This document shows, in pieces, positions 15,474 through 23,296 of a stretch of DNA of 36,033 bases. How positions within the stretch are numbered: the first letter of the stretch is position 1; each line of letters begins with the position of its first letter. The position numbers and the translations under genes are program-made. Source of the DNA: a virus; the IMG/VR virus record IMGVR_UViG_3300032235_000666, positions 1 to 36,033 of that record; one strand, written 5' to 3'. A model generated the notes under the pieces. The model searched no databases. It had not been told where the DNA came from and saw nothing but the letters and a program-made list of their open reading frames with translations.

Positions 15474-16451
15474 TCACTCCCTCTCAAGATCCAAAGTTAC
15501 ACAGTGAAAACCACCACTTAGGGTACGCTGATGCCTCATAGGAAGCATAGCACATTCTATACCAGCTTTTTCAAGAACTTTTCTGGTTGAGTGTTGATGC
15601 TCTTCAAGAGCAACTAAATTAGGATTTACACTAAACAAATTCATATTCACCCATTCTGAAGCATTATTATACCCTGGATAATATCCAATGTCTACTGGTT
15701 CTGGACACCAAATAATATCCCACCGACTAAAAGGTTCTGGAAGAACATCTCTAGATTTAATTCTACTTGGATTTGCTAAAAGTAAACCTTCACGCAAAAA
15801 TGCTACGGTAGTATCAATATGCACATAACTATAAACATTTTCCAAATAATGAACTTTGTATTGAACACTAGATCCATCATTCAATATATTAGAAATTTTT
15901 CCACCACCAGATTTATTTCCACTATTAGATACAAGATATAAAATATGTTCATTGGCACGTATTGCATTGGCAGCATCAAATGCTACTATATTTTCATTTA
16001 GTGCTAAAATGTCTGGATCACCAATACAATTTTCATTGTAAAGATCATCCATATAATTACATTTTAATTCTATAATATCATTTTTAAAATGATGTGCCAT
16101 TGATCTCCAATTATCTTTTCTAGATCTCAATGGCATAGGTGCAGAAATGACTTTATCACCATGAATAAAAATACAATCTCTAGGGCAAAAATTATAATAT
16201 TCAGTTGGTTCTTTTTTTGGTCTTAAAACCTCAACATTTTCTTTCTTTAAAAAGTCAACAAATATTTCCAAATCTTCATTTGCTTCATCTATTACTTGTT
16301 TGGGATAAGGTCCTGTTTTAATAGTATTTTCATCTTTAATATCAGCATAATTAATAGTCCGAAGACTTTTATCCAAAGGAGGAATAGTGGCATAATCAGA
16401 AACTCCCACTATAACCTTTTTCAGTTTACCCCATTCATTAGTACTATACAT
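15474..16451 (-). CDS. amidinotransferase (glycine/inosamine-phosphate amidinotransferase family)
   Basis: Family members move the amidino group of arginine to an amine, giving a guanidino product and ornithine. The 325-aa product has the expected catalytic triad: D159 in AFDAANAIRA, H211 in HIDTTVAF and C317 in GGFHCVT near the C-terminus. NFCPRD near 87-92 is also typical. The size is closer to StrB-type and bacterial enzymes than to the longer eukaryotic form. It has its own promoter (16467-16495) and is followed by a UDP-sugar dehydrogenase. The acceptor is unknown. An amino sugar made by the DegT enzymes nearby is an inference. Confidence 0.87.
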   Translation of the reverse strand: MYSTNEWGKLKKVIVGVSDYATIPPLDKSLRTINYADIKDENTIKTGPYPKQVIDEANEDLEIFVDFLKKENVEVLRPKKEPTEYYNFCPRDCIFIHGDKVISAPMPLRSRKDNWRSMAHHFKNDIIELKCNYMDDLYNENCIGDPDILALNENIVAFDAANAIRANEHILYLVSNSGNKSGGGKISNILNDGSSVQYKVHYLENVYSYVHIDTTVAFLREGLLLANPSRIKSRDVLPEPFSRWDIIWCPEPVDIGYYPGYNNASEWVNMNLFSVNPNLVALEEHQHSTRKVLEKAGIECAMLPMRHQRTLSGGFHCVTLDLERE

Positions 16452-16466
16452 CTATTAAATAATCAC

Positions 16467-16495
16467 ATTTTAAATTATTTCTACCCAATTGTCAA
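16467..16495 (-). promoter_or_regulatory. sigma70-type promoter TTGACA-17-TAAAAT ahead of the amidinotransferase
   Basis: A perfect TTGACA (16495-16490) and TAAAAT (16472-16467), 17 bp apart, lie 16 nt before the start codon. The TGA stop of the last GT25 copy (16494-16492) lies inside the -35 box. Confidence 0.7.
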
Positions 16496-17295
16496 CAATC
16501 AACTCTAATTGTCATTTTTTCATCATTCAATTTCCCATAAGTAAAGAATTCATCTAAAGTGAAATCATTTCTTTTATTGATCCACCAATAATAATAATAT
16601 TTTTTACACAAATCATGATGTTTTCTATCAATTTTTACATCATATTCAGTACTACCAAGTTCTGTATTTGTAGTAATTAAAGGTATACAATATGTTCTTC
16701 CAGTGTGCCCAATAAAATAATCTACAGTAATAGAACAATCTCTAAATGTTACATCACCAACCAATCTATCTAAACAATACTTATCACCAACAGTATGTAA
16801 TCTTAATATTTTTTCAGCATATTCTCTAGTAATTAAAATTGGACCAAAAAAACTCCCCCTAGTTTTAGGATGTAAAAAGAATGGAATGTATTCTTTGGTT
16901 TCAAATCCCAATTGAATACAATCCCAATCATAAGGAAGTCTCGACATCAAGTAGTCCCAATCAAAATGCCAATATCTTATTAAGTTCAAATCATAATCAT
17001 CTTCCATTAAAATAACATAAGGGTCATTGGTAGTGTTTAACCATGATTTCAAGGTTTCAAAATGACTTATAGCAGTTCCTACAACATACGCAGGTATATT
17101 TTTTACTTTTCCATGAATTAAATTTCCCCATTCATTGGATTTTGAAGCCAAATATTTGGAAGTAGAAACTCTTGTATAATTTGTTATACCCCAATGTAAA
17201 AACTGTTTTTCCATATATTCCCTCCTATCCAATCTATTATCCAAATTTAAGTAATAGATATGAGGTATATTTTTCAATTTATTAAATAAATCCAT
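16492..17295 (-). CDS. GT25-like glycosyltransferase, copy F
   Basis: The 267-aa product matches the GT25 layout (LPS/procollagen-type galactosyltransferases). The N-terminal motif is IPHIYYLNLDNRLDRR with WGITNYTRVS, the acidic metal site is MEDDYDL near residue 95, and YWHFDWDYLMSRLPYDWDCI follows. GPILITREYAEKILRLH comes next, and the C-terminal signature is FTLDEFFTYGKLND. The acidic motif is intact, so activity is likely. The ATG at 17295 overlaps the preceding TGA (TGATG); a GTG at 17298 is less likely. It is the last of six tandem copies. The sugar and acceptor are unknown. Confidence 0.87.
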   Translation of the reverse strand: MDLFNKLKNIPHIYYLNLDNRLDRREYMEKQFLHWGITNYTRVSTSKYLASKSNEWGNLIHGKVKNIPAYVVGTAISHFETLKSWLNTTNDPYVILMEDDYDLNLIRYWHFDWDYLMSRLPYDWDCIQLGFETKEYIPFFLHPKTRGSFFGPILITREYAEKILRLHTVGDKYCLDRLVGDVTFRDCSITVDYFIGHTGRTYCIPLITTNTELGSTEYDVKIDRKHHDLCKKYYYYWWINKRNDFTLDEFFTYGKLNDEKMTIRVDC

Positions 17296-18104
17296 CACTC
17301 AAATAACCACCAACTATAGTTTTTAATTTTTCTAATCATAGAAATATCATTTGGTTTACCATAAGTAAAAAACTCATCCAATGTAGTTTTATTAGATTGT
17401 TTCTCCCACCAATCATAGTACGCATTTCTACAAGCAGATATTAATTTATATTTTTTACTTTCCTTATTTAAAAATTTAGGATTAGAGGGTAGCAATGGTA
17501 TAGAATAAGTTTTTCCATTATGCCCTATAAAATAATCAATGGTCCCAGAGTGACCTCCCATGTTCATATTTGCAATATAATTAGACAATTTGTATTTGCC
17601 ATCAAAATGATGTAACTTTATTATTTTTTTAGCATAGTGCCTGTTAATTAAAGAAGGTCCAAAAGTGTGGCTTGGTAATATTGGGTGTAGATAAAAAGGA
17701 ATTATTGAGACATTTTCAAATCCCAATTGAATACAATCCCAATCATAAGGAATATTTTGCATTATGGTTTTCCAATCAAAAATCCAATGATTTATTATAT
17801 CAAAATCAGTTGTATCCTTTATTAAAATAAAATATGAATCATCCGTTTCATCTAACCATTTTTTAATAAATTCAAGAACCGTTACAGAATATGCAGATAC
17901 ATTATAGTTTAACTTATATAATTCTAAATCTAATACCTTTTCTACAACATTATTTTCATTATACTTGGATGCAGATATTCTCTCAAAATTTGTTATACCA
18001 AATTTTGCAAATTGATCTTCAATATATTTTTTTCTATTTAAATGTTGATCATAATTTAAATAGTATATTTTAGGTATTCCAACTAATTTTTCATGTAAGT
18101 CCAT
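17295..18104 (-). CDS. GT25-like glycosyltransferase, copy E, acidic motif degenerate
   Basis: The 269-aa product keeps the family frame: IPKIYYLNYDQHLNRK, the FDW...PYDWDCIQLGFE block, GPSLINRHYAKKIIKLHH and the tail TTLDEFFTYGKPND. The metal-binding MEDDYDL of its neighbours has become IKDTTDF, which removes the EDD triplet. It may be inactive or have a changed role, while its frame stays intact. I chose ATG 18104 because all copies begin MDL/MNL just before this point; ATG 18113 is the alternative. It lies between two copies with intact motifs. Confidence 0.83.
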   Translation of the reverse strand: MDLHEKLVGIPKIYYLNYDQHLNRKKYIEDQFAKFGITNFERISASKYNENNVVEKVLDLELYKLNYNVSAYSVTVLEFIKKWLDETDDSYFILIKDTTDFDIINHWIFDWKTIMQNIPYDWDCIQLGFENVSIIPFYLHPILPSHTFGPSLINRHYAKKIIKLHHFDGKYKLSNYIANMNMGGHSGTIDYFIGHNGKTYSIPLLPSNPKFLNKESKKYKLISACRNAYYDWWEKQSNKTTLDEFFTYGKPNDISMIRKIKNYSWWLFE

Positions 18105-18105
18105 A

Positions 18106-18993
18106 TTATTCATATTCTACTAATAATTGTTCTCTTATACTTATCATCTTATTAAAAAAATATTTAGGATCGCAGTCAACAACACTCCTTTGCATCATTC
18201 CATCATTAGATTTATTATACGTAAAAAATTCATCTAGAGTAAACTTATCACGTTCATACTTCCACCAATCATAGTAAGTATCTAAACATATTTGCATGTG
18301 TGGTCTTGGTAACCAAACATTATCCTCAAAACTACCAAAACATGGATTTAATGGAATTAATGGTAATGCATACGTTTTGCCATTTTGACACAGGAAATAA
18401 TCTCCAGTACCAGAAACACTCTTGTACCCTTTATGATTTTTCCAGACAGCGTTTCCTATATTATTATCTAACTTATATCTATCACCAATACAATGTAGTC
18501 TCAATAGTTTTTTAACATAATCTCTATTAAGCAAACATGGTCCCAAAGAATACTCATAATTTAATGGATGTAAATAAAAGGGAATTATATCTGGTGATTC
18601 AAATCCCAACATAATACAATCCCAATCATAAGGAAGTCTTGACATCAAGTAATCCCAATCAAAATGCCAGTATTTAATTATTCCTAAATCATAATCATCT
18701 TCCATCAATATTAAATATTCATCATTAGTTGTATCCAACCATTCTTTTAAAAAATCAAAATGTGTTATTGCATGTGCAACAGCATAAGAAAATGAATTCG
18801 TGGTATCTCCTATTATCAAATGTTTCCACTTCTCTTTTTCCGACACTAAAAACTTTGATGCAGAAATTCTAGTAAAGTTATCCAATCCCCAATTTTTGAA
18901 TTGGGTTTCCATATACTTTTTTCTATCCACCCTTTCATCAAGATTAACGTAGTAAATATGTGGTATATTTTTTAATTTATTTTCTATAATCAT
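18106..18993 (-). CDS. GT25-like glycosyltransferase, copy D
   Basis: The 295-aa product has an intact GT25-type layout: IPHIYYVNLDERVDRKKYME, MEDDYDLGIIKYW near residue 95, FDWDYLMSRLPYDWDCIMLG, GPCLLNRDYVKKLLRLH and the tail FTLDEFFTYNKSND. A C-terminal extension of about 35 residues follows. The start overlaps the end of copy C by 17 nt. The acidic site is complete, so this is one of the copies likely to be active. Confidence 0.87.
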   Translation of the reverse strand: MIIENKLKNIPHIYYVNLDERVDRKKYMETQFKNWGLDNFTRISASKFLVSEKEKWKHLIIGDTTNSFSYAVAHAITHFDFLKEWLDTTNDEYLILMEDDYDLGIIKYWHFDWDYLMSRLPYDWDCIMLGFESPDIIPFYLHPLNYEYSLGPCLLNRDYVKKLLRLHCIGDRYKLDNNIGNAVWKNHKGYKSVSGTGDYFLCQNGKTYALPLIPLNPCFGSFEDNVWLPRPHMQICLDTYYDWWKYERDKFTLDEFFTYNKSNDGMMQRSVVDCDPKYFFNKMISIREQLLVEYE

Positions 18994-19837
18994 ACATCTT
19001 ATATTGTGTTGGGTTATAAACCATTAGGTAATCATTGGGTTTTCCATAAGTAAAAAATTCATCTAAAGTAAATTTATCTCTTTCATGTTTCCACCAATAA
19101 TAATAGGTATTCCTTGCCATAACATCTCCACCCTGCCTGTAAATGTTATGTTGAATTCTGCTGTGATTTTCAAAACTACCAAAATCAGGGTTTGTTGTTA
19201 TTAGAGGTATAGTATAAGTTTTTCCAGGATGGCACATAAAATAATCAACTGTTCCAGAACCAGCAACATCTTCTTGCCTATTCCAAGCAGCACTACAAAC
19301 AGTGTTTATTAATTTGTACTTATCATCTACACAATGTAATCTTATTAATTTCTCTACATAATTTCTATTCAATAGACATGGACCAAAATCATGGGCAGAA
19401 TCTATAGGGTGTAAATAAAATCTAAGTCCCAAAGGATTTTCATATCCAAGTTGAATACAGTCCCAATCATAAGGAAGTCTTGACATCAAATACTCCCAAT
19501 CAAAATGCCAATATTCTATCAAACTTAAATCATAATCGTCTTCCATCAATATTAAATATTCATCATCACTACTGTCTAACCAAGTTTTCAAAAAATCTAA
19601 GTGTGTTATTGCATTTGCAGCAATAGGAACTAGAAGATTATAATTTTGATTATCAAGTATTAAATGTCTCCACTCATCTTTTTTGGATGCTAAAAATTTA
19701 GTTCCAGATATTCTAGTATAATTTGTCACACCCCATCTTTCAAATTGGGTTTCCATGTATTCTCTTCTATCTGTCCTATTATCAAGATTAAAATAATAAA
19801 TGTGAGGTATTCCTTTTAGCTTGTTATCTAAATCCAT
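18977..19837 (-). CDS. GT25-like glycosyltransferase, copy C
   Basis: The 286-aa product has an intact acidic motif (MEDDYDLSLIEYW) and FDWEYLMSRLPYDWDCIQLG. GPCLLNRNYVEKLIRLH and the tail FTLDEFFTYGKPND follow. It is closest by eye to copies D and F: the three share nearly the same motif strings, which points to recent duplication. The start overlaps copy B by 10 nt. The donor sugar cannot be read from sequence. Confidence 0.87.
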   Translation of the reverse strand: MDLDNKLKGIPHIYYFNLDNRTDRREYMETQFERWGVTNYTRISGTKFLASKKDEWRHLILDNQNYNLLVPIAANAITHLDFLKTWLDSSDDEYLILMEDDYDLSLIEYWHFDWEYLMSRLPYDWDCIQLGYENPLGLRFYLHPIDSAHDFGPCLLNRNYVEKLIRLHCVDDKYKLINTVCSAAWNRQEDVAGSGTVDYFMCHPGKTYTIPLITTNPDFGSFENHSRIQHNIYRQGGDVMARNTYYYWWKHERDKFTLDEFFTYGKPNDYLMVYNPTQYKMYDYRK

Positions 19838-20673
19838 AATATTTTTTGCTCATCTGACATAAATTTTATATTTAACGCTTCACCATGTACCTTATTTTGA
19901 TAATCATCATCCAAAAAAATTTTCATTTTAGAATCATTTGATTTACAATAATGAAATTTATCAAAAATAGTAAATAACTTTGATTTTGTTCTCCACCAAT
20001 TTTCTGTAGTAATAGAAGAAATCTTTTCATCATTATCTTCATAATTACCCCAAGTATTAAAAATAGGGAACATATAACATACACCTAATTCAAATAGAAA
20101 AAAATTTATATTCCCATAATAGTATTCTTGCACACCATAATTATTACTATTAATGTGTAATTTATATTTGCCCTCATAAAAATGTAATTTTTTTATTTTT
20201 TTGGCGAATTGTCTAGTTACCATAAAACATTTTGATTTATATATTTCATCTTCTTTTGGTTTAAGATGCATAGAAATAGTATCAGATTTAATAACATTTA
20301 ACTGTATACAATCCCAGTTATACGGTAAGCATGTCATTAAAAAATTCCAATCAAAAGACCAATATTCGGCCAAGTCAATATTTACATTATCGTCCATAAA
20401 AATACAGTATTGATCGTCACAATTGTCATACCAATCAATAATAGTTTTTAAATATATTAAATTGTATTGCAACTGGTTATCATCTAAAGATAGATTTTTA
20501 TCTAAAATTAATTTTTTATAGTTTTTAAGTTCATAAGAAATTCTCTCATAGTTAGTTATCTCCCACTTAGAAAAATTATCTTCCATAATTTTTCTATTAG
20601 AATTATTTTGATCAAGATTAAAATAATATATTTTAGGAAGTCCTGTAAGTTTATTTTTATGTTCTATATTCAT
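19828..20673 (-). CDS. GT25-like glycosyltransferase, copy B, strongly diverged
   Basis: The 281-aa product is the least like the others. It retains LPKIYYFNLDQNNSNRK, WEITNYERIS, a DWNFLMTCLPYNWDCIQL block and a worn C-terminal signature (FTIFDKFHYCKSND). The acidic motif reads MDDNVNIDL instead of MEDDYDL, and the usual arginine-rich N-terminal motif is altered. It has a longer tail after the signature. It may act on another substrate or be losing function. It overlaps copies A and C by 4 and 10 nt, so it is still held in the operon. Confidence 0.8.
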   Translation of the reverse strand: MNIEHKNKLTGLPKIYYFNLDQNNSNRKIMEDNFSKWEITNYERISYELKNYKKLILDKNLSLDDNQLQYNLIYLKTIIDWYDNCDDQYCIFMDDNVNIDLAEYWSFDWNFLMTCLPYNWDCIQLNVIKSDTISMHLKPKEDEIYKSKCFMVTRQFAKKIKKLHFYEGKYKLHINSNNYGVQEYYYGNINFFLFELGVCYMFPIFNTWGNYEDNDEKISSITTENWWRTKSKLFTIFDKFHYCKSNDSKMKIFLDDDYQNKVHGEALNIKFMSDEQKILWI

Positions 20674-21545
20674 AATGTTATATAAGTGTTATTGAAAGAT
20701 GGTATTGTTATTGTCATTTTGTAATCAGTAGATTTATTATAATTGAAAAAATCTTCTGCAGTAAATTGTTGACTTTCATTCATCCACCACTTTCTAATAT
20801 AGTAACTAGAAAATATATCATTCATTTTGTTATGATGCATTTTTATAGTATCATCATACTCCTGACCTGGAAATAAACTTGGTTTATTATCTGGATTTTG
20901 TGATAGGTGTTGATTTAATGAGAATAATGGTAATGTATAATTAATACCAACTTGATATATTAAAAAGTCATCACTACTGTAACAAGGTTTTTCTACTCTA
21001 CAATCTCTCAAACTATTATCAAGTTTAAACCCACCATCAGGTCTTAAATGCATTTTAATTAGTTTTTCAGCATACCATCTATTAATCATATAACATGCAC
21101 CTGAGCAGCAATTATGAAGTCTTTTTTTAAGGTGCATTGGAATATATGCATAATGACAGAAATATAAAAGAATACAATCCCAATTATAAGGTAGATTTTT
21201 CATTAAATAGTCCCAATCAAACATCCAATATTCGATTAGTTCTAAAGATAAATCATCTTGCATAATGATACAATATTCTGAAATTCCAGAATTGTACCAA
21301 TCGATTATTGTTGTAAATTGGTTCATTACAATTGAAGCATCTGAAGGAGTTAATAACATTAAATCTAACTTATCCTTCCATTCATCAATTTTATCAATAG
21401 AATATCGAGAAGCAGAAACTCTAGTATAGTCTGTTATTCCCCATTTTTTAAATTGGTTCTCCATATTAGTTTTTCTATCAATTCTATGGTCCAAATTTTG
21501 ATAGAATATTGGAGGTAAATTTTTTAATTTATTGTCTAAATTCAT
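20670..21545 (-). CDS. GT25-like glycosyltransferase, copy A
   Basis: The 291-aa product is the first transcribed of the six. It has LPPIFYQNLDHRIDRK, WGITDYTRVSASRY, an acidic motif MQDDLSLELIEYW near residue 95 (QDD for EDD), FDWDYLMKNLPYNWDCILL, and a tail FTAEDFFNYNKSTD. An insert before the tail makes it longer than copies C and F. The aspartates of the motif are kept, so activity is plausible. It overlaps the short DegT gene by 4 nt (ATGA). Confidence 0.83.
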   Translation of the reverse strand: MNLDNKLKNLPPIFYQNLDHRIDRKTNMENQFKKWGITDYTRVSASRYSIDKIDEWKDKLDLMLLTPSDASIVMNQFTTIIDWYNSGISEYCIIMQDDLSLELIEYWMFDWDYLMKNLPYNWDCILLYFCHYAYIPMHLKKRLHNCCSGACYMINRWYAEKLIKMHLRPDGGFKLDNSLRDCRVEKPCYSSDDFLIYQVGINYTLPLFSLNQHLSQNPDNKPSLFPGQEYDDTIKMHHNKMNDIFSSYYIRKWWMNESQQFTAEDFFNYNKSTDYKMTITIPSFNNTYITL

Positions 21546-22141
21546 TTTTTAAAAACCTCCATATCAGGTAAATATGGGTAATTCAAGTATCCATATCGTT
21601 TAGGTTGTTTATAAGCAACCTCTTTAAATTTTTCAATACCAGACATCGCAATTTCTGGTGTCATATAATAATGATATCCAACCATACTTATATTTTGTTC
21701 TCCCCATGGTTTATCTGATGTTCTTCCATCATAGACCATTTTTTTAATAGTATCATGTGCATCTTTATTATCCAATAAAATTATTCCACCCCTACCCAAA
21801 CTTAAATGTTTTCTAAATTGAAAACTTATACACATGTAAGTTTCAGGAATATAACTATTTTTTTCCCATAAAAAAGCAGCATCTATTATATTAGTGTTTC
21901 CAAGATAGTAATAATCACGCCATTGATAATTTTTTTTCCAATCCCATTTCAACCCAAGTTTCTCAGCAGTAAATGGAATTGAAATATAAGTATGCTCTGG
22001 AATAAGAATGTTATCATATTGCTCATATCTTAAGCACAATTCAATTGCATGTGTGCAACAATCAGTTGCCACAGCATACGGAGAATTAAAAAATTTTGCT
22101 ATTAATTTTTCAAAATCGTCGATAACAGAAAAACTATTCAT
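21542..22141 (-). CDS. half-length DegT/DnrJ/EryC1/StrS aminotransferase-like protein
   Basis: Full family members are near 380 aa and use PLP to aminate keto sugars. This one has 199 aa but keeps recognisable landmarks in order: SPYAVATDCCTHAIELCLR, IIDAAFLW (D87) and FQFRKHLSLGRGGIILL with K111 at the PLP lysine position. The C-terminal domain and part of the large domain are missing. The frame is clean, with 4-nt overlaps on both sides, so it is not a recent frameshift wreck. It could be a compact form, a binding partner of the full-length enzyme at 24967-26106, or inactive. Confidence 0.75.
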   Translation of the reverse strand: MNSFSVIDDFEKLIAKFFNSPYAVATDCCTHAIELCLRYEQYDNILIPEHTYISIPFTAEKLGLKWDWKKNYQWRDYYYLGNTNIIDAAFLWEKNSYIPETYMCISFQFRKHLSLGRGGIILLDNKDAHDTIKKMVYDGRTSDKPWGEQNISMVGYHYYMTPEIAMSGIEKFKEVAYKQPKRYGYLNYPYLPDMEVFKK

Positions 22142-22782
22142 ATTGATTTACCATAAAGAATGAAATCTTTTTCATATAATTTGTAAAAATAATTTAAATT
22201 AATTTTAACATACTTTTCAAATATTTTTTCACAAGTAAGTTTTGTGATTAAATTACTTTCTCTCTCAACATTCAAAGTTATTTTATTGGAATATAATATT
22301 AATTTGTTTATTTTATCTTCCAATCCACTATCCATTTTTAAGTATGTGTTGGTTAGTTTGGTTATGCATGGATCTATAGATAAATGCTGTGGTGCAGTAT
22401 GAAGATCAAATATATATTTTTTATTTTTAACTTGTTCAACAATATAGTCAATAGATCCATCAAATCTATTCATAAATTCACCAATACCAGAAATCCATCT
22501 TTTTACAGGATCCCGTATTACACAAAAAGATCTATATTTTTTAGTGCATAATAATAAATTGATATCATCTTCACTGAAATTAATCATATCAATAAACGCA
22601 GATTTTTGTAATGCTGACGATATTGATGTACTAGCACATTTATCTATATGCAAATATATCAGTTTTTCTTTTGCACTTATGTAAGATCCATTAAATTTTT
22701 GTTTATTTTCAGTATTTAAATTTCTATATTTAAATGTGAAAGAAGAACAATAGTTAGAATATTCATTTATAACATTATCCAT
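22138..22782 (-). CDS. sulfotransferase-like protein
   Basis: Sulfotransferases move sulfate from PAPS to a hydroxyl or amine, often on a sugar. The 214-aa product has a 5'-phosphosulfate loop in YLHIDKCASTSISSAL (K48, near residues 45-53) and a 3'-phosphate site in FCVIRDPVKRWISG (R90 with Ser98). Both resemble the Sulfotransfer_2-type carbohydrate enzymes. The ATG at 22782 overlaps the oxygenase stop by 8 nt; a TTG at 22788 is less likely. It sits in the sugar cassette, so the acceptor is probably a glycan. This is by context. Confidence 0.78.
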   Translation of the reverse strand: MDNVINEYSNYCSSFTFKYRNLNTENKQKFNGSYISAKEKLIYLHIDKCASTSISSALQKSAFIDMINFSEDDINLLLCTKKYRSFCVIRDPVKRWISGIGEFMNRFDGSIDYIVEQVKNKKYIFDLHTAPQHLSIDPCITKLTNTYLKMDSGLEDKINKLILYSNKITLNVERESNLITKLTCEKIFEKYVKINLNYFYKLYEKDFILYGKSI

Positions 22783-23296
22783 TATCAATTCTTGCAGTTA
22801 CCTGTAAAGTATATCTATTTTCTCTACCTATATTAGCAGCAATATGAGGTGCTTCCCCAATCCACATACAACAATCACCTTTTTTCCAATTAGTTATGGG
22901 ATTATCATCAACTTCAAAATAATGCCCAGATTTCCAATCATCCAAGAATACAAGAATTCTACACAACTCATTAGGATCATCTACATTTAATATTTTTTTA
23001 TATACTGGATAGGTATCTTTATGCTCTGGCATTATAGTTCCAGGAGACATGCAATATAAGCACAGTTTAGCATCTGATATTTTAAACTTTTCAATGACAT
23101 CTTGTAGAACATCATAACACCATGCGGGAAGACCTTTATATTCTTCAATCAAAAATCCAGTATAGTTTACATACAAGTGTCCAATTTCTTTCCAAGTGTT
23201 GACAGTATTATCATCTGGAAATTGCCTTCTAGGAGAATAATTTAAATTTTTAAATTCACCTATCAAATCTGGGTTAATTCTTTTAAAGTAATGCAT
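22775..23296 (-). CDS. 2OG-Fe(II) oxygenase-like (Asp/Asn hydroxylase type)
   Basis: The 173-aa product has a double-stranded beta-helix motif set: H92 and D94 in PEHKDTYP, H151 in EAPHIAANIG and R161 in ENRYTLQVT. These fit an HxD...H iron site and a 2-oxoglutarate arginine as in aspartyl/asparaginyl hydroxylase-like proteins. The central block is RILVFLDDWKSGHYFEVDD. I chose ATG 23296, inside the end of the epimerase gene (14-nt overlap), over the GTG at 23314. The substrate may be a sugar, a protein or a small molecule. Confidence 0.78.
   Translation of the reverse strand: MHYFKRINPDLIGEFKNLNYSPRRQFPDDNTVNTWKEIGHLYVNYTGFLIEEYKGLPAWCYDVLQDVIEKFKISDAKLCLYCMSPGTIMPEHKDTYPVYKKILNVDDPNELCRILVFLDDWKSGHYFEVDDNPITNWKKGDCCMWIGEAPHIAANIGRENRYTLQVTARIDNG

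Noticed and set aside
18140-18181. TTGACT-17-TTTAAT inside GT25 copy D
   Set aside because: It is a weak match within coding sequence; the tight gene overlaps favour one shared transcript.
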